Shown: positions 34,276 through 45,103, numbered from the stretch's first letter. The stretch: DNA of 64,000 nt from Ehretia macrophylla (GCA_037974665.1 CM075780.1:5631268-5695267), one strand, 5' to 3'. Translations and numbers: made by a program. The notes: generated by a model from the letters alone, not told the origin.

Positions 34276-34833
34276 GTCATGTTGAGGGCACAATTCCTTT
34301 ATATGTTAACGGTTCACAGTCCTAGCCTAGAGACATGGCCCATTCAGAAGGCCCAATGAGCTTAACGACAACCCATCCGCTTCAACAACCCAGCATCCTC
34401 GCAAGACGAGATATTGACGCGTTGTAGGGACCTCTAATGTCCTGCGAGTAAGGTTGTTGTCCTTTTAAAAGGTCATGACTTACGATCCGGGACGGAAAAA
34501 CAGAGCTAAATTAGGAAAGTGGCCCGAAACTGATGAAAACGTTCAATTTTTGGCTCCAAAAAGGGCATAGCTAGCAAGCTAGCTACCCCCGTCGTGGAGC
34601 TCTCGAAGTGCTTTTCGACGGTATGCTATACGCCGCGTAACTCCTTACGGATAAAAAGTTATGGGCACCGGAGCGACGGAGACCTGGTCACAAGCCCTAC
34701 AACCTCGGTTTGCTGGCCTAGCCTCCACGAGAAGTGAAGTTGTCTTTCCCAAGGTGCTGTGGGATTCGATAATAAAAATGTGGTGGATAAAGTATCTTGC
34801 CAACCCTAATCGGAGGAAAAAAAATTGAACAAG

Positions 34834-34952
34834 GGGGTGCAACAAGAGGACTTCCCAGGGGGTGACCCTTCCTAGTACTACTCTCGCCCAAGCACGCTTA
34901 ACTTCGGAGTTCTGATGGGATCTGGTGCATTAGGGCTGGTATGATCGCACCC
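34834..34952 (-). rRNA. 5S rRNA: 5S rRNA gene, unit 55
   Basis: Full length. p12 A, p31 G and p36 T (box C), p90 T, p101 G. Upstream GTCATTGTGATGGCCC. Confidence 0.95.
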
Positions 34953-35510
34953 GTCATTGTGATGGCCCAATTTCTTTATGTGTTAACGGTTCACAGTCCC
35001 AGCCTAGAGAGATGGCCTATTCAAAAGGCCAAATGGGCTTAACGACAACCCATCCGCTTCAACAACCCAGCATCATCGCAAGACGAGATATCGACGCGTT
35101 GTAGGGCCTTATAATATCCCGCAAGTAAGGTTGTCATCCTTTTAACAGCTCGCGACATACGATTCGGGAGGGAAAAACAGAGCTAAATTAGAAAAGTGGC
35201 CCGAAATTATGAAAATGTTTGATTTTGGGCTCCAAAAAAGGGCACAGCGAGCAAGCTGGCTACCACGGTCGTAGACGTCTCGGAGAGCTTTCCAACGGTA
35301 TGCTGTGCGCTGCGTAACTCCTTACGGATCAAAAGTTATGCGCACCGGAGCGATGGAGACCTGGTCATAAGCCCTACGCCCTCAGTTTGCGGGCCCAGCC
35401 TCCACGTGAATTGAAGTTGTCTTGCCCAAGGTGCTGTGGGATTCGATAATAGAAATGTGGTGGATAAAGTATCTTGGCAACCCTAACCGGAGGAAAAAAA
35501 ATTGAAAAAG

Positions 35511-35629
35511 GGGGTACAACAAGAGGACTTCCCAGGGGGTCACCCATCCTAGTACTACTCTCGCGCAAGCACACTTAACTTCGTAGTTCTAATGGGATCC
35601 GGTGCTTTAGTGCTGGTATGCTCACACCC
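35511..35629 (-). rRNA. 5S rRNA: 5S rRNA gene, unit 56
   Basis: Full length with nine differences: p6 A, p12 A, p55 G, p63 A (box A), p74 T, p81 A, p96 T, p111 C, p114 A. TATA-like box altered (CTTAAT). Confidence 0.94.
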
Positions 35630-36186
35630 GTCATGTTGATGGCCCAATTCCTTAATGTGTTAACGGTTCACTGTCCCAGCCTAGAGAGATGGCTCATTCA
35701 GAAGGCGCAATGGGATTAACGACAACCCATCCGCTTCAACAACCCATCATCCTCGCAGGACGAGATATCGACGCGTTGTAGGGCCCTCTAATGTCTCGCG
35801 AGTAAGGTTGTCGTCCTTTTAACAGCTCACGACGTACGATCCGGGACGGAAAAACAGAGCTAAATTAGAAAAACGGCCCGAAACATAACAAAACGTTTGA
35901 TTTTGGGCTTTTAAAAGGGCACATCGAGCAAGCAAGCTGCCCCCATCATAGAGCTCTGAAAGAGCTTTCCAACGAAATGCTGTGCGCAGCGTAACTCCTT
36001 ACGGATAAAAAGTTATGGTCACCGGAGCGACGGAGACCTGGTCACAAGCCCTACGCCCTCGGTTTGCGGGCCCAGCCTCCACGTCAAGCGAAGTTGTCTT
36101 GCCTAAGGTGCTGTGGGATTCGATAATAGAAATGTGATGGATAAAGTATCTTGGCAACCCTAACCGGAGGAAAAAAATTGAAAAGG

Positions 36187-36304
36187 GGGGTGCAACAAGA
36201 GGACTTCCCAAGGGGTCACCCATCCTAGTACTACTCTCACCCAAGCACGCTTAACTTCGGAGTTCTAATGGATCCAGTGCATTAATGTTGGTATGATCGC
36301 ACCC
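36187..36304 (-). rRNA. 5S rRNA: 5S rRNA gene, unit 57, 1-nt deletion
   Basis: 118 bp. One G of ATGGGATCC is missing. p12 A, p25 A, p53 A, p81 A, p91 A, p100 A, p103 T. Confidence 0.94.
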
Positions 36305-36863
36305 ATCATATTGAGGGCACAATTCCTTTATGTGTTAACGGTTCACAGTCCCATCCTAGATAGATGGCCCACTCAGAAGGCCCAATGGGCTTAACGACAA
36401 CCCTTCTGCTTCAACAACCCAGCATCCTCGCAAGACGAGATATCGACGCGTTTTAGGATCCTCTAATGTCCTACGAGTAAGGTTGTCGTCCTTTTAACAG
36501 CTCACGACGTACGATCCGGGACTGAAAAACAGAGCTAAATAAGAAAAATGGCCAGAAACTGATAAAAACGTTCGATTTTGGGATCCAAAAAAGGGCAAAG
36601 CGAGCAAGCCAGCTGCCCCTGTCGTAGAGCTCTCGGAGAGCTTTCCAACGGTATGCTGTGTGACGCGTAAGTCCTTATGGATCAAAAGTTATGGGCACCG
36701 GAGCGAAGGAGACCTGGTCACAAGCCCTACGCCCTCGGTTTGCTGGCCCAGCCTCCACGTGAAGCGAAGTTGTCTTGCCCAAGGTGCCGTGGGATTCGAT
36801 AATAGAAATGTGGTCGATAAAGTATCTTGGCAACCCTAACCGGAGGAAAAAAAAATAAAAAGG

Positions 36864-36984
36864 GGGGTGCAACACGAGGACTTCCCAAGGGGTCACCCAT
36901 CCTAGTACTACTCTTGCCCAAGCACATGCTTAACTTCGGAGTTTTGATGGGATCCGGTGCATTAGTGCTGGTATGATCACACCC
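36864..36984 (-). rRNA. 5S rRNA: 5S rRNA gene, unit 58, 2-nt insertion in box A
   Basis: 121 bp. CACATGCTT instead of CACGCTT puts two extra bases inside box A. Also p25 A, p52 T, p79 T, p114 A. Likely impaired. Confidence 0.93.
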
Positions 36985-37543
36985 GTCATGTTGAGGGCAC
37001 AATTCCTTTATGTGTTAACGGTTCATAGTCCCATCCTAGAGAGATGGCCCATTCAGAAGGCCCAATGGGATTAATGACATCCCATCCGCTTCAACAACCC
37101 TGCATCCTCACAAGACGAGATATCGACGCATTGTAGGGTCCTCTAATGTCCCGCGACTAAAGTTGTCGTCCTTTTAACAGCTCACGACGTACGAACTGGG
37201 ACTGAAAAACAGAGCTAAATAAAAAAAGTGGCATGAAACTGATGAAAACGTTCGATTTTAGGCTCCAAAAAGGGTACAGAGAGCAAGCTAGCTGACCCTT
37301 GTCGTAGAGCTCTCGGCGAGCTTTCCAACGGTATGCTGTGCACCGCGTAACTCCTTACGGATCAAAAGTTATGGGCACCGGAGCGACGGAGAGCTGGTCA
37401 CAAGCCCTACGCCCTCGGTTTGCAGGGCCAGCCTCCACGTGAAGCGAAGTTGTCTTGCCCAAGGTGCCGTGGGATTCGATAATAGAAATATGGTGGATAA
37501 AGTATCTTGGCAACCCTATCCGGAGGAAAAAAAATTGAAAAGG

Positions 37544-37562
37544 GGGGTGCAACACGGGGACT
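37544..37562 (-). pseudogene. 5S rRNA gene unit 59, 3' fragment left of LTR insertion
   Basis: First 19 bp (3' end, p1-p19, with p14 G) of a gene that continues at 41619-41718 beyond the LTR. Joining the parts without one GGACT copy gives exactly 119 bp, so the gene was complete before the insertion. The insertion falls between rRNA nt 100 and 101, downstream of all internal control elements. Confidence 0.95.
37558..37562. repeat. Target site duplication, left (GGACT)
   Basis: A 5-bp direct repeat identical to 41614-41618, flanking the element. Five base pairs is the usual footprint of LTR-retrotransposon integrase. Confidence 0.93.
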
Positions 37563-38375
37563 TGTCACGCCCCAACCGGCCTATAAGGTTAGACTAGGGT
37601 GTGACCTAAACGTTCAGGACATGACACATGCTTAACCATTCATGAAGATTTAACACTTAACGTCTTGGCCTAAACTCCAAAATCATTCGGTAAACCGGCA
37701 GCATAATGGCTGTAATTGGGCTCTTTGGTTTGACCTAATTCTCTAAACGCCTCAATTATTCCAATCATTAATCCAATTCCATTAAGGACTCCTATTTGTC
37801 ACCAACCGATTTGCCTACTAGTTTATCTTGAAAGTCTAGTTTGGTTAATAAGCCTAACATGATAACTATGTCCCGTTTATTTGTCAATTTCCTATCTTGC
37901 AAGTACCTATTATCCTTTAGTTTGCAAATGAGCACCTAAGTGAAATTAGATAGAATTAACTTAGTTGATTGTTCATCTAGTGGTTTGAATGCCTACGATA
38001 ACTACTAATTAAGAAAACGAAAGCAAACAACCAAATAAAAGTTCGTCCGGTTATAGATAGTACAATCCCAGAATTAGACCCAAATTACAACGGGGTCATT
38101 TACATCAATAAACAACGAGCAACATAAAAGAAATAGTCTTCAAGTAGCATAGTTCACAAATAGCCATAATCACGCAAAGCACACAAGATAGGCAATCACT
38201 TCAAGGAATCATCGTTAGGCACATCGTCCTCGGGTACTTGTTCTTGATCTTCTTCACCTTGGATGATAAAAGAGGGTGAGTCCTTATGAACTCAGCGAGG
38301 GGGAACGAGAAATACGTTTTGAAACTCATTTTCCGGTTCAATTTATGAAAACGCTTTTTGAGAACATGTCACGTA

Positions 38376-38861
38376 TTACAAATAATAAGGTACGCAATTA
38401 TAAGAAACAAATCGAGTAACGGATACAAAGTAAGGGAACATAAATGCCAGTCTTTCCTCCCTAAGGTTCTCTAGGAACCAAGCGAGAGTACTTACATATA
38501 AGCACAGGAACAAGAATACCAGTCTTTCCTCCCCGAGGTTCTCTAGGAACCAAGCGAGAGTACTTATACACATAGTAAAAAGGATACGGTGAGCATTTGC
38601 ACTCAATATCAATTTCGATTCATTTGGTGCGGCCGACTTCAATAATCCACTTATCGCTCCCAATTGGGTGTACTCCGGATGTACCCCGAAACCTACGACC
38701 CAACTCTCCGAGGGTGGAATGCCAAGCGAGAGAGGGAATTGGACCATGGTAGTCACGGGAGCACCGGCAAGCCCTATGCCGCCCGGCGTTCGTGAAACGC
38801 TACCATGCCACAATGAAAGGTTGCAACCTCGTATGCAATGCACATTTATAACATTTAACAT
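38376..38861 (-). other. 161-codon open frame inside the LTR, probably non-coding
   Basis: The longest open frame in the window. It shows no recognisable domain. Two internal segments with near-identical STLAWFLENL residues come from the 72-bp tandem repeat at 38430-38573. No neighbouring genes or clear promoter. I regard it as a chance frame in LTR sequence. Confidence 0.3.
38430..38573. repeat. 72-bp tandem duplication inside the LTR
   Basis: A 48-bp core at 38447-38494 recurs at 38519-38566 (offset 72) with two changes in the middle. Flanking bases (GGAACA) also match. Confidence 0.88.
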
Positions 38862-38863
38862 AT

Positions 38864-38902
38864 CACATTAGGAGGACAACAAAGTAGGTTGCCTCCGAGC
38901 AA
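38864..38902. repeat. 39-bp direct repeat in LTR, copy 1
   Basis: Begins CACATTAGGAGG and ends CTCCGAGCAA. Identical to 39048-39086, 184 bp downstream. It contains GGAGG and CCTCC arms that can pair. Confidence 0.9.
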
Positions 38903-39047
38903 GTATATGATCACATTTTGACATATTGGCATATAAGGTGTTGTAAGAACATATAATCGTTTCATATACCCATTCGAAAGCAATTAAACTTTAACGGGCA
39001 GCCAAGTAATCATGTTCAAATAAACCATTGAATATCTTTTAACAATT

Positions 39048-39086
39048 CACATTAGGAGGACAACAAAGTAGGTTGCCTCCGAGCAA
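39048..39086. repeat. 39-bp direct repeat in LTR, copy 2
   Basis: Identical to 38864-38902. In both cases GATCACAT follows shortly downstream, so the ancestral duplicated unit was probably the full 184 bp. Confidence 0.9.
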
Positions 39087-39800
39087 TTTCAAGATCACAT
39101 ATTGCCAAGTAAACGAACGAGGCATGCTTGACATAAAATTTTACTTTGTAGAACACATAGAGTCATATGAAAATTAAACGGGCAGTCATATAACACATGC
39201 AAGTCAAGCCATATAACTCATTTTGAAGTCCATGTAATCAAGTGATACGATTATTCAACATGCAACAACATCTACGTGGGTTCGGATGCAAGAAAAGCCT
39301 ATTTGTCAACATGCAATGATCAAAATTACATTTAAGCTTATAAGAAATTTACGGGCAGCCCACTAAGCATATAATTTCTACACAATATCCAAATGATCAA
39401 CACTTAGCAAGACTACCTAGTCATTAGGGTTTCCATTTCATGCTTAACCATGTGATTAAACCCTAAGTCAACTCAAGTTCATTCACAAGTCATGCATCAT
39501 TCAATTCAAACATCCTCAAGTACTCAAAACAGTCCACACAACATCCCAACACCACAATTCCAAGCAATTAGCACCACAAGAGAGGTTACAACAATTTTCC
39601 AAGCATATAGCTAAGAGAAACCTTTACTGCAATAGGCTGTTTTCTCACAATCAATAGGATAATCAAACAATCTCCAAATCCAGTGAATAAGATTTCAAAT
39701 TAAATCTTAAGAAGTTAACTAAAATCAGAAACAAACCTTGCATCAATTGGAGTTCGGAATCATTAGATATAGCCGAAACAGTGGAATAGCACAAAACTGT

Positions 39801-40200
39801 CCAGATTTGCACACATTTCAATAATTGACGTTTTTTAGGTCCTTAGGGTCAGATTTATCCTTGGTCCATTTCTAACAAAAATGTCCATAACTGAAAAATA
39901 TAGTAGCACACCAAATTTCATGCATTTTGGACATCATTTACTAAGTAAAATATGGTTCGTTCCACAAGGTCAGTGCATCTGCCAAAACCTGCTTCATTTT
40001 TTCCAGATTTCCAGATTTGGTCACATTTTAAAGATTTGCCATTTTGAGGACCTTAGAGTCAAAATTAGCTTCGGCCTATTTCTGGAAAAAATGTTCAAAA
40101 CTGTCCAAACTAGTTACCTACAATTTTTAAAGCATTTTCAACATCATTTTCCTAGCTAAACATACCTCGAACAGACTGGTCAGAGAGCTGTCAACAATTT
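39801..40200. repeat. Degenerate 210-bp tandem duplication inside the LTR
   Basis: CCAGATTTG at 39801 and 40011 starts two related segments sharing, in order, CACATTT, ACCTTAG/TCCTTAG, AGTCA, CCATTTCT/CCTATTTCT, AAAATGT and ACATCATTT. They are clearly homologous but much diverged, so the duplication predates the insertion. Confidence 0.72.
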
Positions 40201-40528
40201 CGACTTCACCTAGCATCATTTTCAAGCCAAGATCTTGCCATGCATGGTTGTTTAAGCTTATGAACGACCATATAGCTCAAGTACAGAAGCAAATACACAC
40301 ATTTATGAGCATGCATGTGAATTTCTGAAGAGTTTTCAAAAGGTTTTAACCCTCACCTTAGCAATCAACCACAAAGATGCACAAAAACTTGTTGAAGCTT
40401 CAAATCTCATCTTCTTCTTGCTTAGCCGAGATTCCAACTTGGTTTCTCTATTTTTCCTAGCCTAGTTATAAATCTCTTAGCACATGCATGAGGTTAGAAC
40501 AAGAAGAAAAGAAATGGAAGCCAAGAAA

Positions 40529-40536
40529 ACTTACCT
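40529..40536 (-). promoter_or_regulatory. Strong 5' splice-site match in the LTR (minus strand)
   Basis: Minus strand reads AGGTAAGT, an ideal donor consensus, about 150 bp downstream (on that strand) of a CT-rich tract at 40686-40742. It may mark a spliced leader of the element, but chance is not excluded. Confidence 0.35.
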
Positions 40537-40685
40537 AGGGCAAAAATGGTGACTCAAAATGCTTGCATGTGTGTTTCTTGCATCCTAGCTTGCTTGGGTG
40601 AGTTTCTTTTCTTGTGGCTTGCTTGGTTTAACTATGGTGTGAAGAAGATAAGCTATGGAGGTAGTAAACTCAGCCAAAACCGAAA

Positions 40686-40742
40686 TGGAGAGAGAAAATG
40701 AGAGGGAGAGAGAGAAGAATGAAAGAGAAATGAGAGAATATG
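40686..40742 (-). other. CT-rich tract on the minus strand of the LTR
   Basis: Almost pure purine on the + strand (GAGAGAAAATGAGAGGG and following). On the minus strand it is a pyrimidine tract like those near plant transcription starts. It is compatible with a leader start in the LTR. Confidence 0.4.
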
Positions 40743-41192
40743 ACAAAAGTGATGGCTTTGCAATTTTTTGAGCATGTGGTCAGCCTTGGGCATACAAATT
40801 CAGACTTTTTTTTGTTTTAGCATGGGCATAGGTGGTTTGGTCGAACATGGTGTGAGAATTAAGGTGGTTTGAGCAATTTTTTATGCATTTGTGTCATAGT
40901 TTGTCTAAGCATGCATAGTTAATTGTATAATTGTTCAAACCTTGTGCAAAAACCATGGTATGGTCGGCCAAAGCATGTGCCAAATCTGAATTTTTGTCAT
41001 GTTTTGGATGTTATTTAATTGTGTATTGAAAGTGCAAAAAGAATAAAGAATAAGGAATAAAGAATGTCTAGCTTTTTGTGTTATTTTGTCTTCTAGTGAG
41101 TTGAATTAGGATTATAATATTGATAGTGGATTTTGTAGGATTGTTTAATAGTCTAGTGCTCCGTGTAAGATGCTCTCTTGATTAGCGTGAAA

Positions 41193-41606
41193 GCACGCTT
41201 TCCTAGGTCTAGGGTACGCACTACGAGGTAGGACACGAACTACAAGACGAATGCACGTTTTTCAAGACTAAGGCACATACTTCAAGATAAGTGCACGGAT
41301 TCTAATGCTAACACACGTAACCCTAGGTGAATGAACATAGATCAAAATAAGGCACGTAATTCAATGTAATGCACGTAATTCAAGACACGACTCTTAAACC
41401 TAGGTTAAGGCATGCAGTTCAAGGTTAATGCACATGAAACGAAGAGACACACGTAAATCAAGGTCTCGCAAGTAAATTAAGGTCATGGCATGTTTATCTA
41501 GGTGTCGCACGTATATCGAGGATTAGGGCACACAATTCTAGGTCGGTCATTTAATTTTAGGTCTAAGGTGCGCAAATCGAGGTAGGACACGTTATTCGGG
41601 GTCGGG
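41193..41606. repeat. About 20 degenerate 20-bp repeats with ACGT core
   Basis: Successive segments of 19-21 bp start with GCACG, GCACAT or ACACG and continue with TAATTCAAGG-like bases, e.g. at 41193, 41214 and every 20 bp or so up to the end of the element. Clearest copies read GCACGTAATTCAA. If the element is on the minus strand, this block forms the first 400 bp of U3, where enhancers lie. Confidence 0.85.
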
Positions 41607-41613
41607 CCTCACA

Positions 41614-41618
41614 GGACT
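41614..41618. repeat. Target site duplication, right (GGACT)
   Basis: Second copy of the 5-bp repeat at 37558-37562. Intact, so the insertion is not rearranged at its borders. Confidence 0.93.
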
Positions 41619-41718
41619 TCTCAGGGGGTCAGCCATCCTAGTACTACTCTCGCCCAAGCACGCAGAACTTCGGAGTTCTGATGGGATCCGGTGCATTAGT
41701 GCTGGTATGATCGCACCC
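41614..41718 (-). pseudogene. 5S rRNA gene unit 59, 5' fragment right of LTR insertion
   Basis: The rest of the interrupted gene. After the GGACT copy, p20-p119 follow with p22 T, p33 G (box C) and p65-66 AG (box A, CACGCAGAACTT). The start, upstream elements and internal promoter are on this side, so transcription could begin but would run into the LTR. Confidence 0.95.
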
Positions 41719-42277
41719 GTCATATTGATGGCCTAATTCCTTTATGTGTTAACGGTTCACAGTCCCAGCCTAGAGAGATGGCCCATTCAGAAGGCCCAAT
41801 GGGCTTAACGACAACCCATCCGATTCAACAACCCAGCATCCTCGCAAGATGAGATATCGACGCGTTGTAGGGCCCTCTAATCTCCCACGAGTAAGGTTGT
41901 CGTCCTTTTAACAGCTCACGACGTACGATCCGGGACGAAAAAACATAGCTAATTTAGAAAAGTGGCCCGAAACTGATGAAAACGTTCGATTTTTAGCTCC
42001 AAAAAGGGCACAGCGAGCAAACTGGCTGCCCCCGTCGTAGAGCTCTCGGAGAGATTTCCAACGGTATGTTGTGCACCGCGTAACTCCTTACGGATAAAAA
42101 GTTATGGGCACCGAAGGGAAGGAGACCTGGTCATAAGCCCTACGCCCTCGGTTTCCTGGCCCAGCCTCCACGAGAAGCGAAGTTGTCTTGCCCAAGGTGC
42201 CGTGAGATTCGATAATAGAAATGTGGTGGATAAAGTATCTTGGCAACCCTAACCGGAGGAAAAAAAAATTGAACAGG

Positions 42278-42396
42278 GGGGTGCAACAAGAGGACTTCCT
42301 AGGGGGTCACCCATCCTAGTACTACTCTCGCCCAAGCACGCTTAACTTCGGAGTTCTAATGGGATCTGGTGCATTAGTGCTGGTATGATCGCACCC
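42278..42396 (-). rRNA. 5S rRNA: 5S rRNA gene, unit 60
   Basis: Full length. p12 A, p23 T, p81 A, p90 T. Box A intact. Confidence 0.96.
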
Positions 42397-42955
42397 GTCA
42401 TGTTGAGGGCACAATTCCTTTATGTGTTAACGGTTCACAGTCCTAGCCTAGAGAGATGGCCCATTCAAAAGGCCCAATGGGCTTAACGACAACCCATCCG
42501 CTTCAACAACCCAACATCCTCAAAAGACGAGATATCGACGCGTTGTAGGGCCCTCTAATGTCCCGCGAACAAAGTTGTCATCCTTTTAACAGCTCACGAC
42601 GTACGATCAGGGACGAAAAAACATAGCTAAACTAGAAAAGTGGCCCGAAACTGATGAAAACGTTGGATTTTGGGCTCGAAAAAAGGGCACAGTAAGCAAG
42701 CTCGCTGCCCCCGTCACAGAGCTCTCGGAGAGCTTTCCAACGGTATGCTGTGTACCCCGTAAATCCTTACGGATAAAAAGTTATTGGCACCGAAGCGAAG
42801 GAGACCTAGTCATAAGCCTTACGCCCTCGGTTTGCGGGCCCAGCCTCCACGAGAAGCGAAGTTGTCTTGCCCAAGGTGCCGTGGGATTCGATAATAGAAA
42901 TGTGGTGGATAAAGTATCTTGGCAACCCTAACCAGAGGAAAAAAAATTGAAAAGT

Positions 42956-43074
42956 GGGGTGCAACACGAGGACTTCCCAGGGGGTCACCCATTCTAATAC
43001 TACTCTCGCCCAAGCACGCTTAACTTCGGAGTTCTGATGGGATCCGTTGCATTAGTGCTAGTATGATCGCGCCC
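42956..43074 (-). rRNA. 5S rRNA: 5S rRNA gene, unit 61
   Basis: Full length. p38 T (box C), p42 A, p92 T, p105 A, p116 G. TATA-like box altered (CAGTAT). Confidence 0.95.
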
Positions 43075-43631
43075 GTCATGTTGAGGGCACAATTCCAGTA
43101 TGTGTTAACGGTTCACAGTCCTAGTCGTGAGAGATAGCGCATTTAGAAGGCCCAATAGGCTTAACGACAACCCATCCGCTTAAACAACCCAGCATCCTCG
43201 CAAGACGAGATATCGACACGTTGTAGGGTCCTTTATGTCCTGCGAGTAAGGTTGTCGTCCTTTTAACAGCTCACGATGTACGAATCGGGACAGAAAAACG
43301 GAGTTAAATTAGAAAAGTGGCATGAAACAGTTGAAAACGTTCGATTTTGGGCTCCAAAAAGGGCATAGCAAGCAAGCTAGCTGCCCCCGTCGTAGAGCTC
43401 TCGGAGAGCTTTCCAACTGTATGATTTGCGCCGCGTAACTCCTTACGGATCAAAAGTTATGGGCACCGGAGCGACGGAGAGCTGGTCACAAGCCCTACGC
43501 CCTCGGTCCGCTGGCCCAGCCACCACGTGAAGCGAAGTTGTCTTGCCCTAGGTGTCGTGGGATTCGATAATAGAAATGTGGTGGATAAAGCATCTTGGCA
43601 ACCCTAACCGGTGGAAAAAAAATTGAAAAGA

Positions 43632-43750
43632 GGGGTGCAACACGAGGACTTCCCATGGGGTCACCCTTCCTAGTACTACTTTCGCCCAAGCACGCTTAAC
43701 TTCAGAGTTCTGATGGGATCCAGTGCATTAGTGCTGGTATGATCTAACTC
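43632..43750 (-). rRNA. 5S rRNA: 5S rRNA gene, unit 62, 5' end diverged
   Basis: Full length. p25 T, p36 T, p50 T, p73 A, p91 A and a changed 5' end (p114 T, p115 A, p118 T: GATCTAACTC). Helix I pairing with the 3' end would be weakened. Confidence 0.93.
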
Positions 43751-44308
43751 GTATTGTTTAGGGCACAATTCCTTTATGTGTTAACGGGTCACAGTCCCAA
43801 CCTAGAGAGATGGCCCATTCAAAAGGCCCAATGGGCTTAACAACAACACATCTGCTTCAACAACGCAGCATCCTCGCAAGACGTGATATCGACGCATTGT
43901 AGGGCAATCTAATGTCCTGCGAGTAAGGTTGTCATCCTTTTACCAGCTCACGACGTACGATCTAGGACGGAAAAACAGAGCTAAATTAGAAAAGTGTCCC
44001 GAAACTGATGAAAACGTTCGATTTTGGGCTCCAAAAAGGGCACAGCGAGGAAGCTAGCTGCCCCCGTCGTAGAGCTCTCGAAGTGCTTTCCAACGGTATG
44101 CTGTGCGCCGCATAACTCCATACGAATAAAAAGTTATGGGCACCAGAGCAACGGAGACCGGGTCACAAGCCCTACGCCCTCGGTTTGCGGGCCCAGCCTT
44201 CACGTGAAGCGAAGTTGTCTTGCCCAAGGTGCCGTGGAATTCGATAATAGAAATGTGGTGGATAAAGTTTATTGGCAACCCTAACCGGAGGAAAAAAATT
44301 TGAAAAGG

Positions 44309-44427
44309 GGGGTGCAACAAGAGGACTTCCCAAGGGGTCACCAATCCTAGTACTACTCTCGCCCAAGCACGCTTAACTTCGGAGTTATGATGGGATCCAA
44401 TACATTAGTGCTAGTATGATCGCACCC
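44309..44427 (-). rRNA. 5S rRNA: 5S rRNA gene, unit 63
   Basis: Full length. p12 A, p25 A, p35 A (box C), p79 A, p91-92 AA, p94 A, p105 A. Upstream GTCTTGTTGATGGCCC. Confidence 0.94.
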
Positions 44428-44984
44428 GTCTTGTTGATGGCCCAATTCCTTTATGTGTTAACGGTTCACAGTCCCAGCCTAGAGAGATGGCCCATTCAGA
44501 AGGCCCAATGGGCTTAACAACAACCCATCCGCTTCAACAACGCAGCATCCTCGCAAGACGTGATATCGACGCATTACAGCCCCTCTAATGTCCCACAAGT
44601 AAGGTTGTCGTCCTTTTAACAGCTCACGACGTACAATCCGGGACCGAAAAATAGAGCTAAATTAGAAAAATGGTCTGAAACTGATGAAAACGTTCGATTT
44701 TGGGCTCCAAAAATGGCACATTGAGCAAGCTAGCTGCCCCCGTCGTAGAGCTCTCGAAGAGCTTTCCAACGGTATGCTGTGCGCCGCGTAACTCCTCACG
44801 GATAAAAAGTTATGGGTACCGGAGTGACGGAGACCTGGTCACAAGCCCTACGCCCTCGGTTTGCGGGCAGAGCCTCCACGTGAAGCGAAGTTGTCTTGCC
44901 CGAGGTACCGTGGGATTCGATAATAGAAATGTGGTGGATAAAGTATCTTGGCAACCCTAACTGGAGGAAAAAAAATTGAAAAAA

Positions 44985-45103
44985 GGGGTGCAACGCGAGG
45001 ACTTCCCAAGGGGTCACCCATCCTAGTACTACTCTCGCCCAAGCACGCTTAACTTCGGAATTCTGATGGGATCCGGTGCATTAGTGCAGATATGATTGCA
45101 CTC
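44985..45103 (-). rRNA. 5S rRNA: 5S rRNA gene, unit 64
   Basis: Full length. p11 G, p25 A, p76 A, p104 A, p106 A, p113 T, p118 T. Upstream CAATTGCTTTATG. Confidence 0.94.

Larger units (their letters stand above)
1..37562 (-). repeat. 5S rDNA tandem array, left part
   Basis: Head-to-tail units of about 677 bp, each with a 119-bp 5S rRNA gene on the minus strand and a spacer of about 558 bp. Gene starts recur at 180, 857, 1535, 2211, 2886 and onward with steps of 675-679 bp except at rearranged units. The window opens inside a spacer (1-179). Read along the minus strand, every spacer contains in order: two T-runs just after the gene, a telobox-like GGTTAGGGTT, a conserved central part with an AGCTCTC/GAGAGCT hairpin, an inverted repeat with TGGGCC/T motifs, and the upstream elements of the next 5S gene. 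I see no other gene in any spacer. The T-run prefix is mostly GGTGG or GGCGC at the far left and GGAGG from about 15 kb on (+ strand). Confidence 0.97.
37563..41613 (-). mobile_element. Solo LTR (probable Ty3/Gypsy, Tekay/Del-like), 4051 bp
   Basis: Starts TGTCACGCCC and ends GGGCCTCACA, giving the TG...CA ends and short imperfect inverted termini of an LTR, with GGACT on both sides. There is no second LTR, primer-binding site, polypurine tract or gag-pol ORF, so a solo LTR left by LTR-LTR recombination is the simplest reading. Minus orientation is inferred: on that strand it begins TGTGAGGCCC and ends GGGGCGTGACA, as I recall for long Tekay/Del-type LTRs, and the tandem-repeat block then lies in U3. 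Composition is AT-rich and unlike the array. Family assignment is from memory of LTR ends, not from a search. Confidence 0.82.

Noticed and set aside
38376..38861. 161-codon frame in the LTR as a protein gene
   Set aside because: No retroelement or host domain. Part of it is just the 72-bp tandem repeat translated twice. Listed only as a low-confidence open frame.
39881..40159. 92-codon + strand frame in the LTR
   Set aside because: Lies across the degenerate 210-bp duplication, AT-rich, no recognisable protein features.
41191..41200. AAGCACGCTT inside the LTR matching 5S box A
   Set aside because: Only ten bases, part of the 20-bp repeat series, no other 5S similarity around it. Chance match.
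37563..41613. Complete autonomous retrotransposon or DNA transposon
   Set aside because: The start sequence does not recur inside, there is no gag-pol or transposase frame, and 5-bp target duplication with TG...CA ends fits an LTR.
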